Positions 16,053 through 25,518 of a stretch of DNA of 64,000 nt are shown in pieces (position 1 is the first letter of the stretch; the number at the start of each line of letters is the position of its first letter). The translations under genes and the position numbers were made by a program. The notes under the pieces were generated by a model. It was not told the DNA's origin and did no database searches. It was given only the letters and a program-made list of their open reading frames with translations. The DNA lies in contig NZ_VDCQ01000014.1 in NCBI RefSeq assembly GCF_006265175.1, positions 1-64,000 of the forward strand. The letters run 5' to 3'. The DNA is from Paenibacillus hemerocallicola. GTDB taxonomy: Bacteria > Bacillota > Bacilli > Paenibacillales > NBRC-103111.

Positions 16053-16553
16053 ATGAGCACCCGACAAGGACTATTATTGAAACGCGAATTTGATGCGCCG
16101 CGCGAGCTTGTATATAAAGTGTGGACTGAACCGAAGCACTTCGGCAGCTGGTGGGGACCCCAAGGGTTTACGCTGGAAGTGACCCGCATGGATGTTCGGC
16201 CGGGCGGTACGTTTTTGGGCTGCCAGAAGTCCCCGGACGGCCAGCATGCGATGTGGGGCAAATTCGTATACCAAGAAGTTCAGGAGCCCGAGAAGCTGGT
16301 ATGGGTCCAGTCCTTTTCCGATGAGCAAGGGAATGTTATCCGCGCTCCGTTCAATCCGAACTGGCCGCTTGAAATATTGAACATTCTGACGCTTGAAGAG
16401 AGCGGCGGAAAGACGATCCTCACCCTTCAAGGAGGGCCGCTCAACGCATCCGACGAGGAGCAGGCAGCCTTCGATGCGATGTCGCCAATGGTTGCGCAAG
16501 GGTTTGAGGGGACATTCGAGCAGCTTGCCCATTACTTGGCAAGTCAGCAGTAA
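16053..16553 (+). CDS. AHSA1/SRPBCC-domain protein, paired with DUF1801 (copy 1)
   Basis: A 166-aa AHSA1-type ligand-binding protein: LKREFDAPRELVYKVWTEP, WWGPQGFTLEVTRMDVRPGG, then W..IQSFSDEQGN and a long C-terminal helix. Start 16053 has AAGGAGG eight bases upstream; the in-frame ATG at 16017 does not. It lies 80 bases after the DUF1801 gene in the same operon. The paralogue at 34187 shares most motifs (DAPREL, KVWTE, WPLEI.NI.TLEE, GGPLNAS). Ligand unknown. Confidence 0.85.
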   Translation: MSTRQGLLLKREFDAPRELVYKVWTEPKHFGSWWGPQGFTLEVTRMDVRPGGTFLGCQKSPDGQHAMWGKFVYQEVQEPEKLVWVQSFSDEQGNVIRAPFNPNWPLEILNILTLEESGGKTILTLQGGPLNASDEEQAAFDAMSPMVAQGFEGTFEQLAHYLASQQ

Positions 16554-16577
16554 GACGCTCCGGATCGAGGAAGCGGA

Positions 16578-16610
16578 AGCCGCGGGGAAGTATCTCCGCG
16601 GCTGTTTGTT
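16578..16610 (+). terminator. Terminator of the DUF1801-AHSA1 operon
   Basis: AGCCGCGG (16578-16585) pairs with CCGCGGCT (16596-16603), followed by GTTTGTTT, 25 bases after the stop codon. Confidence 0.75.
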
Positions 16611-16625
16611 TCCGTCTGGATCATC

Positions 16626-16665
16626 GCGAAAAGCCGTACCCGGTTTGCCGGTTACGGCTTTTCGC
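16626..16665. terminator. 18-bp hairpin with A/T flanks
   Basis: GCGAAAAGCCGTACCCGG (16626-16643) pairs with CCGGTTACGGCTTTTCGC (16648-16665) with one mismatch. The right arm is repeated as GCCGGTTACGGCTTTT at about 16688-16703. It may be a second bidirectional terminator or part of a repeat. Confidence 0.5.
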
Positions 16666-16769
16666 CGTTTCCGCAACAGCTTATTCGCCGGTTACGGCTT
16701 TTGACGTTGCCGTCACACTTACCGAATTCACCGGTACGCTTTGGTTTCTCGCATGTCCTACGGCGTGTT

Positions 16770-16990
16770 GACAACCGTCTCACCGCTGCCGTTTGCAGGC
16801 GAAGCGGCCCAGTTGGGCGGATTATGCGCCTCTTTTGCTGGTTATCGGCTCGTTCGCTCCTGCCGGTTCGCAGGGTTGCAGACATGCCGAATGCCGTTTG
16901 CAGGCGAAGCGATCCGGGAGGGCGGCATAGCCGCCTCTTCTGCCGTCTGACGACTCTTTTCGATTCGGCCCATTTGCCGGGTTGCAAACA
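16770..16990. repeat. Degenerate tandem repeat, about 105-bp period
   Basis: GCCGTTTGCAGGCGAAGCG starts at 16788 and again at 16893. GGGCGG..T..CGCCTCTT occurs at about 16815 and 16919, and GGGTTGCA at about 16873 and 16979, all at 105-106 bp spacing. No ribosome-binding site or convincing frame accompanies it. The stretch 16666-17120 is otherwise empty. Confidence 0.6.
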
Positions 16991-17152
16991 CGTCGTGGCA
17001 TCTTGCCGCGATTCGATCACAGGGGCGAATATGGAGTTTCGGTAAAGAAGACGAATCTCCATGTTTTCGATTGCTTTCTTCATTTTCAATTCCGGACTCC
17101 CTCCGTATAGTTAGAGCTGAAGATGCATCGTTTGGAAAGGTGGCTACAACCA

Positions 17153-17983
17153 TTGAAACACATCCCGCTGCTCATTGTCGGCGCGACCTTTGCCGGACTG
17201 GGCTTTGCGAGCGAGTCCGGGCCGGGGGCGCTGGTCGTCGAACCGTTCTCGCAGCCCGGTCATGAATTTATTAGCAGCTATCGTCCGGGAGAGCGGTGGC
17301 CGCGCAATGCGCGGACAGAGGCAGGCCGGCGCTTGCTGGAAGAATTGGAACGAAGGGGAGTGCTGGATGCGGATCGCCGTCTGCATATTCCGGCCGTACT
17401 GCCGATCGTATGCAGCTGGATTCGGGAACAACGGATTCAACTGCTGCTGATGACGCAAATTGTGCGAATCGCCCCGCATCCGGACGGCTATGAGGTGACA
17501 TTGGCCCATGCATCCGGGCTTGAGACGCTCGTTGCCGGGCGAATCGTCGATACGACGTCCGGCGGCTTGCCGCATTCGGATGTCGACGAGTCCGTAATCG
17601 CCGACAAGCGGATCAATGCGCTGCTGCACCGTGCGAGCCATGAAGGGGACGCGTCGGTTCCGCTGCCGGAGCCGTTCGACGAACGTCTGTCATTTGTCCG
17701 CGGACCATTCGCTTCCGAAGCGATCGCAAGCCTCAAGCTTGCGGCATCTGACGACTGGCCGACAGCCAGACGGAAGCTGTATGCGGCATGGCTCGCTCGT
17801 CCCGCGGCCTGGCAGCCGTGGACGATCGCGGCCATCGCGGATACGTTCGAGCACCGCGCCGGGAAAGGTCCGACGGCCATCCGTCCGAATTGGACCCGGC
17901 TGCCTTCCTGCGCGTATGCGAATTTGCTGGAGGCGCTGGAGGAAGGCGTACTGGCGGCAAGGAAGGAAGGGGGTGGCGTATGA
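17153..17983 (+). CDS. Small FAD/NAD-binding companion subunit of an oxidoreductase
   Basis: A 276-aa protein starting with a Rossmann-like strand-turn-helix, PLLIVGATFAGLGFA, of the GxxxxG type seen in flavoprotein subunits. The rest has no family motif I can name. TTG at 17153 is preferred because AAAGGTGG lies nine bases upstream and puts the nucleotide-binding strand at the very N-terminus; an ATG at 17123 lacks a good site. Its stop overlaps the ATG of the larger FAD oxidoreductase (ATGA), so the two are translationally coupled and probably form one complex. Substrate unknown; the downstream sugar-binding lipoprotein hints at carbohydrate metabolism. Confidence 0.55.
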   Translation: MKHIPLLIVGATFAGLGFASESGPGALVVEPFSQPGHEFISSYRPGERWPRNARTEAGRRLLEELERRGVLDADRRLHIPAVLPIVCSWIREQRIQLLLMTQIVRIAPHPDGYEVTLAHASGLETLVAGRIVDTTSGGLPHSDVDESVIADKRINALLHRASHEGDASVPLPEPFDERLSFVRGPFASEAIASLKLAASDDWPTARRKLYAAWLARPAAWQPWTIAAIADTFEHRAGKGPTAIRPNWTRLPSCAYANLLEALEEGVLAARKEGGGV

Positions 17984-19800
17984 AGCTGCTGCAATGGATC
18001 GACAAGCAAAGCGTGGCGACCGCGGTCGACCGGCCGCGATTCGAGCGGACGTTTGACGCGATCGTAGTCGGCCTGGGCACGGCCGGAGCGGTAGCCGCCA
18101 TCGAGGCCGCGCGTTCGGGGCTGTCCACGCTCGGCATCGAGCGGCAAACGAGCATGGGCGGCACAGGCACCAACGGCCATGTAGCGCACTACTATTTCGG
18201 CGCCAAGGGCGGCTTGTACGAGCAGTTGGATGAGCGGTCGGCGCAGCTCGAGAAGGAAGGCTGCCTGACCGACGGGGCCGGCGTCGAAGCAAAAAAGCTG
18301 GCGTTGGAGGAAGCGGCGCTTCAGGCCGGCGTTACGATCCGCTACGAATGCACGGCGATCGGCCTCTACATGGAAGGCGGGACGATTGCCGGCGTGAGAT
18401 GGGTCGGTCCCGACGGCGTACGGGAGGCGGGCTGCCGCGTCGTGATCGACTGCTCCGGAGACGCCGAGATTGCCGTCATGGCCGGTTGCACGGCCCGCTT
18501 CGGCCGCGATAGCGACGGGACGACCCATGCCTATTCCAATGTCGTGTCGCTGCTTCGGAACGGGCGAGTCAAGTCGTTTTATACGGACTCGGGGTATGTC
18601 GATCATACCGACGCCGCCGAACTGACAGAGGCGCTGCTCGCCTCCGCGACTTTGCCGACGCATCTGAAGCAAACGTTCGACGAGAGCGACAGGCTGCTCA
18701 AAGTGGCGCCGCAGCTGGGCATTCGCGAAGGACGGCTCATAAACGGTGATCAAACGCTTACCTTCGAACGGTTTGTCCACGGGGAATGGACGGAGGAACC
18801 GCTGTTTTACGCCTATGCCAACCTCGACAACCATGCCAAGGATCTGGCGCTGGAAAGCGACCTGCAGCAGGAATGGTCGGTCGTCGGCGGATTGTGGAGC
18901 CTGCGGATCGCCGTACCGATCCCGCTGGCGGCGCTCATTCCGCAAGGAACAACAAATTTGCTGGTGGCGGGACGAAGCTTGGCGGTCGATCACGATCTCG
19001 CCTCCTGCGTCCGGATGAAGCGGGACATGCAGAAGTGCGGCGAGATCGCCGCCAAGGCCGCCTATCTGGCTCTGCGCGACAATACGGCTGTGAGCGAGGT
19101 GCCGTATGCGGAGCTGCGCGGGCTGCTGGAGCGGTCCGGCTGCGCCGCAGAGGCGCCGGATACGGTCGAATGGCTGTCCGAACGCGACGATATCCGCAGC
19201 GGGCTGGCCTCCGAGACGCCGGGCATCGCGATCTGGTCGGCAAGGCGGCTTGGCGGCTCGATGATCGGACCGCTGCGCGAATGGTGCGCGCAAAAGCAGG
19301 ATGGCCATCTGCGCAAGCACAGTGCATTGGCGCTGGCACTGCTCGGCGATGCGGGCGCGATTCCGGCGCTGCGCGAAATGGTGTTGGAGCGAGACGCGTT
19401 CATGTCCGGCACGAGCCACATGTACAGCCAGTTCCGGGCGCACGCGGCCATCTATTTGCTGGGCAAGCTCGGCGATGCGGAGATGGTGCCCGAGCTGGAA
19501 CGCATCGTCGCGGAGCCGATCGGCCGGGAGCCGGAGGAGAGCTGGATTCGCAACAAGTTTATCGTGAGCGCCGACGATTACCGTTTCCAGTATGTATCGT
19601 ACGCGCTGCTGGCGCTGCTGCGCATCGGCGACCGGCACGCTTCCGTCCGTGAGCGAATCACCGCTTTTGTTCGGCGCGAGGTGCTGGACGAGTCGTTTCA
19701 GGCACGGTTTCACTTGAACAGCGTATCGGAATACAAGCTGCCGCACCACGCAACCGTACAGCTGCAGCGTCTCACGCGCGACCGTCTCGCGTCGTGGTAA
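17980..19800 (+). CDS. FAD-dependent oxidoreductase with C-terminal HEAT-like repeats
   Basis: A 606-aa cytosolic flavoprotein of the FAD_oxidored (PF12831-like) group. The dinucleotide motif DAIVVGLGTAGAVAAIEAA is at about residues 27-45, followed by the family sequence SMGGTGTNGHVAHYYFG. A second FAD contact is seen as NLLVAGRSLAVDHDLASCVR. From about residue 430 the sequence has HEAT/PBS-lyase-like helices (HSALALALLGDAGAIPALRE; AAIYLLGKLGDAEMVPELER). AAGGAAGGAAGG precedes the ATG, which overlaps the upstream stop. In related bacteria such enzymes lie in sugar or polyol clusters; the AraC gene and solute-binding protein downstream agree with that. Confidence 0.8.
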   Translation: MKLLQWIDKQSVATAVDRPRFERTFDAIVVGLGTAGAVAAIEAARSGLSTLGIERQTSMGGTGTNGHVAHYYFGAKGGLYEQLDERSAQLEKEGCLTDGAGVEAKKLALEEAALQAGVTIRYECTAIGLYMEGGTIAGVRWVGPDGVREAGCRVVIDCSGDAEIAVMAGCTARFGRDSDGTTHAYSNVVSLLRNGRVKSFYTDSGYVDHTDAAELTEALLASATLPTHLKQTFDESDRLLKVAPQLGIREGRLINGDQTLTFERFVHGEWTEEPLFYAYANLDNHAKDLALESDLQQEWSVVGGLWSLRIAVPIPLAALIPQGTTNLLVAGRSLAVDHDLASCVRMKRDMQKCGEIAAKAAYLALRDNTAVSEVPYAELRGLLERSGCAAEAPDTVEWLSERDDIRSGLASETPGIAIWSARRLGGSMIGPLREWCAQKQDGHLRKHSALALALLGDAGAIPALREMVLERDAFMSGTSHMYSQFRAHAAIYLLGKLGDAEMVPELERIVAEPIGREPEESWIRNKFIVSADDYRFQYVSYALLALLRIGDRHASVRERITAFVRREVLDESFQARFHLNSVSEYKLPHHATVQLQRLTRDRLASW

Positions 19801-19899
19801 AATGTACGCAGGGCGGCCGGACGCGCGGGAATACCCGACGCGAAAGTCGAGGGCAAGCGGCAGACAGCCGCTGTAACCTATTTGCGGAGGCGGGTCACG

Positions 19900-20742
19900 A
19901 TGCAGCATCAGTACGACTTTTGGAATCAGCTCCATCCCCAGGTGTGGTTGATCACGAAACGGGAAACCCCGTTTTGGGAAGAAATGAATTACGCGTTCGG
20001 GGAATATTGCAAAATCCATAAACTGTCGATCGTTTGCGGCGGTTCCGGCCGTCTTGTGTACAACAGCGAGGAAACGGCGTTGCTGCCGGGCATGGTCGTT
20101 TATTCGTCCCCAGGCAACGACATTCATTTTTTAAGCTCCAGGCAAGACCCGCTTCATTTTTACTCGGTCATGTTTCACTACGCGCTCGTCCGCTGGGAAG
20201 GGTGGAACCGCCCGTCGCTGCAGGCCGGGAATGACGGGCACAAGCTGCCGCTCCAGCCGTTCTCGAAGCTTCGTCACGCCGATGCCGCCACCGTCATTTT
20301 GCGGCACATGCATGCCAGCTGGAACAGCAAAAAGGTCGGTTACGAATGGAAGGTGAATCTGGCCTTCAAAAACCTCCTGTCCGAGCTGCTCAGCCAGCAA
20401 ATCCGTTCCAAAGGCGACGAGGAAGCGGCGCTTGCGCTGGTCAACAAAGTGATCGCCTACATTAACGAACGGTATCCCGAGAAGCTGGACCGCAAAGCGA
20501 TGGCCGATTACGTCTCGTTGTCGCACAGCTATTTGTCGCTGCTGTTCAAAAAGTATACCGGCTGGTCGCCGGTGCAATATTTGATCAAAATCCGCATGGA
20601 CAAGGCAAAGGAACTGCTTCGCGACAGCCGCAAAAGCATCGGCGAGATCGCCGGCGAGGTCGGCTACGCGGACCCGCTTTATTTCTCCAGAGTGTTCGCG
20701 CAGCATACGGGTTTTGCCCCGAAGGCATACCGCAAAGGATAA
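19900..20742 (+). CDS. AraC-family transcriptional regulator
   Basis: A 280-aa regulator with an N-terminal cupin (LSIVCGGSGRLVYNSEETA, MVVYSSPGNDIHFL) and a C-terminal double helix-turn-helix (LDRKAMADYVSLSHSYLSLL, IGEIAGEVGYADPLYFSRVF). GCGGAGG lies ten bases before the ATG at 19900, which I prefer over 19882. It sits between the FAD oxidoreductase and the solute-binding lipoprotein on the same strand and probably senses the imported sugar. Confidence 0.9.
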   Translation: MQHQYDFWNQLHPQVWLITKRETPFWEEMNYAFGEYCKIHKLSIVCGGSGRLVYNSEETALLPGMVVYSSPGNDIHFLSSRQDPLHFYSVMFHYALVRWEGWNRPSLQAGNDGHKLPLQPFSKLRHADAATVILRHMHASWNSKKVGYEWKVNLAFKNLLSELLSQQIRSKGDEEAALALVNKVIAYINERYPEKLDRKAMADYVSLSHSYLSLLFKKYTGWSPVQYLIKIRMDKAKELLRDSRKSIGEIAGEVGYADPLYFSRVFAQHTGFAPKAYRKG

Positions 20743-20780
20743 GGGTAAGTTCCACAAAACGATAAGGGGAGTTCCGGACA

Positions 20781-22127
20781 ATGAAGCTTACGATGAAAGG
20801 GAAGCTTGTGGCACCTGTAGTCGCAGTCGCGGCGATAGTGTCGGGATGCGGCGTGGGAGAGAGCGACGGCGGCAAACCGCAGGCCGCGCCCTCCGGGCAA
20901 GCGGCCCCGCCTGCAGTCGATTACAACGAATCGGCCGAGCTGACGATTTATGCCAGCAGTTCCTCGTTCACGGAGGACATTTTCAAGTCGAGAATCGAGC
21001 AGTATGTCCGCACCAAGTTCCCGAACTACAAGCTGAACTATATCAAGCCCGGCAGCATGACCGTGCCGGATATGATCGCCACCCAAAACGTGCCGGACAT
21101 CTTCCTGTTCGCCCTGCCCGAGATGCAGAAAAATTTGCTGCCCAACGGCTTGCAGTACGATTTGACCGAGCTGATTCGCAAGCACAAGGTCGATCTGAAC
21201 CGGTTCGAGCCGGGGCTGATACAGACGTTCCGCGACGTATCGGGCGACGGCAAGCTGTTCGGCCTGCCGGAGAGCACCAATCCGCACGTCATGTTCTACA
21301 ACAAAGATATTTACGACAAGTTCGGCGTTCCTTATCCGAAAAACGGCATGACGTGGGACGAGGCATACGAGATGAGCCGCAAGCTGACGAATTTCCAGGA
21401 CGGGGTTCAGTACCGGGGCGTCACGACGTTTTTCCGCACGATGCTGACCAACAACGCGGAGTCGCTGCCGATCATCGACGCCAAAACCGGCCGCGCCTCC
21501 GTCCATACGGCGCAGTGGAAAACGATATTCGACAATGCGAAGCGCTTCTACGAGGTAAACGGCATGCTGACCGGCTACAAGTCGAGCGACGGCGCGGCGG
21601 AGCTGACGGCCTTTTATACGGACAAAAACATAGCGTCCGTTATTTCGCCGCTTTCCGCATATACCCGGGCGGGTATGAAGGATGTCGAATGGGACATGGT
21701 TTCCGTTCCGGTCGCGTCCGCGCAGCAAAATATGGGGCTGCAGGTGGAGCCGAGAGCCTTGTTCATTTCCAATACCAGCAAGTCGAAAGAACAGGCGTTC
21801 CAGGTGCTGCTGCACGTTTTGTCCGACGAGGTCGAGCTGGCCAACAGCAAGGCCGGCAAGACGACAAGTCTGCAAAACGAAGCGATCGCCAAAGCGTTCG
21901 GCGCCGATCTGGAGCTGCTGAAGGGCAAAAACACAAGCGCCGTCTTCCATAACAAAGTCGCGCCGAGTCCGCAGGCGTCCGAGCTGGCCACCAATGGAGC
22001 GAATATGCTCAGCAAGGAGTTCGATGCCGTCATTCAAGGCCAGAAGGACGTCAATACGGCGCTGCGCAATGCGGAGGAAACGATCAACAAAGCGATCGAA
22101 GAGGAATTGGCCAAAACAGGCAAGTAG
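20781..22127 (+). CDS. Family-1 extracellular solute-binding lipoprotein
   Basis: A 448-aa lipoprotein. The signal MKLTMKGKLVAPVVAVAAIV ends in the lipobox VSGC. The mature protein has the sugar-binding pattern of ABC carbohydrate importers: VPDIFLFALPEMQ, MFYNKDIYDKFGVPYPKNGM, TWDEAYEMSRKLT. It ends VNTALRNAEETINKAIEEEL. AGGGGAG precedes the ATG, 38 bases after the AraC stop. No permease genes follow, so it must use a transporter encoded elsewhere. A second such orphan is at 40824, and the remnant at 7626 was a third. Confidence 0.9.
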   Translation: MKLTMKGKLVAPVVAVAAIVSGCGVGESDGGKPQAAPSGQAAPPAVDYNESAELTIYASSSSFTEDIFKSRIEQYVRTKFPNYKLNYIKPGSMTVPDMIATQNVPDIFLFALPEMQKNLLPNGLQYDLTELIRKHKVDLNRFEPGLIQTFRDVSGDGKLFGLPESTNPHVMFYNKDIYDKFGVPYPKNGMTWDEAYEMSRKLTNFQDGVQYRGVTTFFRTMLTNNAESLPIIDAKTGRASVHTAQWKTIFDNAKRFYEVNGMLTGYKSSDGAAELTAFYTDKNIASVISPLSAYTRAGMKDVEWDMVSVPVASAQQNMGLQVEPRALFISNTSKSKEQAFQVLLHVLSDEVELANSKAGKTTSLQNEAIAKAFGADLELLKGKNTSAVFHNKVAPSPQASELATNGANMLSKEFDAVIQGQKDVNTALRNAEETINKAIEEELAKTGK

Positions 22128-22260
22128 CTGTGGGCACGACCTCGGCGTAAGGGCTAGACTTCAGGAGTCGCGGCTATTTTAAATACAATTTCCCTCTCCC
22201 CTCGTCGTGTTGTACTATTACGATATAGACGAACAACTGCGGTAGCGGGAGGCGGGTCCA

Positions 22261-25200
22261 TTGATTGTCAGCACCAAGCTGCATATCCCTCAAGTGCGAA
22301 ACTCCTTGGTACAGCGACCCAGGTTGTTGCAAAAGCTTGACGAAGGGCTGCAAGCGAAATTATGTTTGATTTCCGCGCAGGCCGGGTATGGGAAGACGAC
22401 AACGTTAAGCCAATGGGCTCGGCAATACAGCGGCCTGGTGGCGTGGGTTTCGTTGGATAAGCAGGATAACGATTGGATTCCATTCTGGAGCTGCGTAGCC
22501 GCTTCGATCAGGGAACAGGTTCCCGGCTTCGGCGAGCCGGTCGAGTCCTATCTCGAGAAAGGCCAGGCGTCCTCGTATGTGCCGTCGGATCCGGCGATCA
22601 AGGCGCTCTTGAACGAGCTGAATCTATTGTCCGACGCGCTGGCCCTTATTCTCGATGACTTTCATTTCATCGACATGCCTGCGATACACGATTCATTGAG
22701 TTATTTGCTGGAGCATATGCCTCCCCATATTCATCTGTATATTGCAAGTCGTACCGAGCCGGCTTTTCCGACCGCAAGACTTCTGGCTAACGGTGACATG
22801 CAGCGAATATTGATGGAGGATTTGCGCTTCGAACCGGATGAAGGGCTTGCCTTTTTTCAAGCAAGGACGGATGTTCCGCTAACGAAAGAACAGGCAACAG
22901 AGTTAATCCGCCAGACGGAGGGGTGGGTCAGCGGATTGCAGCTGGCTGCGATCTCGCTGAAGAAAAGCCCGAATATGGCGGAGTCGATTCGGCAATTTGG
23001 CGGCAGGCAGCATCATATAGCCCGCTATTTGCTGGAAGAAGTGTTCCGGCACCTGGACGAGCCGCTGCGCGATTTTATGCTGGAAACGTCCATTTTGACG
23101 CGGCTGAATCGCTCCCTATGCGAGGCTGTAACGGGCCAAGCCAACTGTCAGGAGCAATTGTCCAGGCTGGAGCAGCTCAATTTGTTTATCTTCCCGTTGG
23201 ATGATGAACACTATTGGTATCGTTATCATCACTTGCTGTCCGAATTTTTGAAGCAGACGTTAGCGAACAGCGGTCCGGACAAATGGGCGCAGGCGCATAC
23301 TAAGGCGGCGCACTGGCTGGAGCGGCATGGTTTTCAGGAAGAAGCGGCCGAGCATTATTTAGAGGGCAAACAGTATGACGATGTCGTTCGGCTGATCGAG
23401 GGCAATCTTCATGCTTTTTTGCATAAGAAGATGGCTGCACTAAGCAGATGGATTTTGCAAGTGCCGGAAAGCTTCATTTCGAAGAGGCCTATGGTCGAAA
23501 TGTTTTATTTGCTCGTATTGCTCGGAATCGGACACGGGGAAACAAGCTGCAAAAAAATAGAGCAAGCGAAACTCCGCTATGAAGCGCTGCAAGGGAAAAT
23601 GGACGAGGCGGAGTTAAACGAGGTGTTGGGCAATATTTACTTTTTATGCGCGGCCTCCAGTTATTTTCAAAAAGATTTGGAAGGCGTATCGAAATACTTC
23701 GAGCTGGTAGAGCGATATTTGCCGGAAGGCAGTTTCTTTCAGCTGGTAGGGAACAACAACTATCAAGGCTTCGAGCAATTCCACGATCCTTTGGCATTTA
23801 TTAACGATTATCATGCTTCTGCGGCATTTTTGTCGAAATGGATACAAAAGTGGAATCAAAACAAAGCGCATCCGTTTGTCGGCACGCTCTATGCTTCTTA
23901 CAGCAAGCTGCTGTATGAATGGAATCGACTGGAAGAATCCGAATATTGGATTAATCAGGTGCTGCGCCCCCATGACATGCCGCACAATACGCGGAGTCTG
24001 GTGCTAATTTACGCTATCGCTTCGCAAATTCAGCAAACGCTCGGAAACCCGGCCAGAGCCGCCGAACTGCTGGAGCAGTTGAAATTGCAGATCGATTCTC
24101 CCGATTATGATTTGCATATGCGCGATATCGAAGCGGAACAAGCTTGCTTGCTACTCCGGCAAGGCTTCGTTCCATATGGGATGGAATGGCTGAATCGATG
24201 CGGAATGTCCTCTACGGATGAAGCAGCGCTTAACCGTGTGGCGGAGCATCTGGCTTTGGCCAGAATACTCCAGGCTTGCGGGCGTGCAGAGGAAGCGTTG
24301 TCGCTATTGGAACGGTTGTATGTGTTGTTGAGCAAGGAGGACCGGCTGCGGGATCGCATCAAAGTGTTGGTTTTGCAAAGTGTCGCGCTGCACCGCATCG
24401 GCCAAACGGAGAAGGCGCTCGTTCGGCTGGAGAGCGCTTTGGGCTTGGCGGAGCCGCAAGGTTTCATCCGCAGCTTTGTCGATGAAGGCTCTTTGATGAC
24501 GGAGCTTCTTACCTCCGCCTTAAAGAAGCTTCAGAGAGCTCGCAAATCCGGCGGCACCGCCATTTCTCCGGCCTATATCAAGCAACTGCTTCAAGCATTG
24601 AACGGCAGCCAGCCGTCCGGGGAGCTCTCTCCGGGCAAAATCCGCGTTCATTGCTTCGGCCGTTTCCGGGTATTGGCCGGACCCGAGGATGGCAATGAGA
24701 TACAGTGGCGAACCTCCAAAGCCGAGGAGCTTATGGCTTATCTAGTCCATCATCGGGGAGAGGCCGTCGACAGGCACCGGATCATGGATACTCTATGGAG
24801 AGACCTTGATGCCGACAAAGCTGCGGCGAATCTGAACATCACGGTTCATTATCTCAGAAAAAATTTGAAGAGCAAAAACATCGAAGGGATTCTTCAACAT
24901 TCGAGAGGATTTTACAAGATTGACGCGAGTCGAATCGATTGCGATTATTTCGAGCTTGTCAGACTGTCCAACGACGACGTTCCTGTTACCGATAGTAACA
25001 GTGCCTTCTATGAAGAAGCTGCCAGGTCTTACAAAGGCGAATACTTGAAGGGAAACGATTACCTCTGGGCCGAGCAAATCCGGAGCAGCCTGGAGAATGA
25101 ATACGTGAACATTTTGCTCCAGTTGCATAACTATTACATCAGCAAGCAGAGCTTTACCTCCGCCGTGAAAGTATTGAAGAAGGCGATCGCATGTACGCCG

Positions 25201-25359
25201 TGGAACGAAGACATCCATACAAAGCTGATTCGCCTCTACGTACAGATGAATGACCGCACTGGCGCAATGAAACAATATGATGCGCTGAGAAGAGTGCTTC
25301 GCGCGGAATTCGGAGCCGAACCGGGTGAGGTTGTCAAGAAATTGCTGAGTTCGATTTAA
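22261..25359 (+). CDS. MalT-like STAND ATPase regulator with SARP/BTAD C-terminus
   Basis: A 1032-aa cytosolic signalling protein. The P-loop SAQAGYGKTT is at residues 38-47 and the Walker B ALALILDDFHFID at about 127-139, followed by the winged-helix and TPR-like helical region typical of MalT/LAL proteins. Instead of a LuxR domain, residues about 790-1032 form an OmpR-type winged helix (IRVHCFGRFRVLAGPE, RHRIMDTLWRDLDADKAAAN) and a bacterial transcriptional-activator TPR domain (FYEEAARSYKGEYLKGNDYL). A TTG at 22261 with GGGAGGCGGG upstream fits. A 29-bp terminator ends the unit. Its target and inducer are unknown. Confidence 0.85.
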   Translation: MIVSTKLHIPQVRNSLVQRPRLLQKLDEGLQAKLCLISAQAGYGKTTTLSQWARQYSGLVAWVSLDKQDNDWIPFWSCVAASIREQVPGFGEPVESYLEKGQASSYVPSDPAIKALLNELNLLSDALALILDDFHFIDMPAIHDSLSYLLEHMPPHIHLYIASRTEPAFPTARLLANGDMQRILMEDLRFEPDEGLAFFQARTDVPLTKEQATELIRQTEGWVSGLQLAAISLKKSPNMAESIRQFGGRQHHIARYLLEEVFRHLDEPLRDFMLETSILTRLNRSLCEAVTGQANCQEQLSRLEQLNLFIFPLDDEHYWYRYHHLLSEFLKQTLANSGPDKWAQAHTKAAHWLERHGFQEEAAEHYLEGKQYDDVVRLIEGNLHAFLHKKMAALSRWILQVPESFISKRPMVEMFYLLVLLGIGHGETSCKKIEQAKLRYEALQGKMDEAELNEVLGNIYFLCAASSYFQKDLEGVSKYFELVERYLPEGSFFQLVGNNNYQGFEQFHDPLAFINDYHASAAFLSKWIQKWNQNKAHPFVGTLYASYSKLLYEWNRLEESEYWINQVLRPHDMPHNTRSLVLIYAIASQIQQTLGNPARAAELLEQLKLQIDSPDYDLHMRDIEAEQACLLLRQGFVPYGMEWLNRCGMSSTDEAALNRVAEHLALARILQACGRAEEALSLLERLYVLLSKEDRLRDRIKVLVLQSVALHRIGQTEKALVRLESALGLAEPQGFIRSFVDEGSLMTELLTSALKKLQRARKSGGTAISPAYIKQLLQALNGSQPSGELSPGKIRVHCFGRFRVLAGPEDGNEIQWRTSKAEELMAYLVHHRGEAVDRHRIMDTLWRDLDADKAAANLNITVHYLRKNLKSKNIEGILQHSRGFYKIDASRIDCDYFELVRLSNDDVPVTDSNSAFYEEAARSYKGEYLKGNDYLWAEQIRSSLENEYVNILLQLHNYYISKQSFTSAVKVLKKAIACTPWNEDIHTKLIRLYVQMNDRTGAMKQYDALRRVLRAEFGAEPGEVVKKLLSSI

Positions 25360-25381
25360 AATATCAGTTTACAAATAATGC

Positions 25382-25446
25382 AAAAAACGCCGCGGTTCCG
25401 GAAAACCTTGGATTAACAAGGTTTTCCGGAACCGCGGCGTTTTTTT
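25382..25446. terminator. Perfect 29-bp bidirectional terminator
   Basis: Bases 25382-25410 pair without mismatch with 25417-25445 across the six-base loop GATTAA. The stem starts with six A and ends with a T-run, so it can stop transcription from both sides. Confidence 0.95.
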
Positions 25447-25518
25447 CTGTAAAGGTTTTGTTTAGTGTCGGCATGGTATCGTTATATCCTGATGAATGAA
25501 GTCAAAGGGGCGGGCCAT

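Noticed and set aside
17488-20127. An 879-codon open frame on the minus strand opposite the flavoenzyme genes
   Set aside because: It mirrors the codon pattern of the plus-strand FAD oxidoreductase in a GC-rich region, has no ribosome-binding site and shows no protein family pattern.
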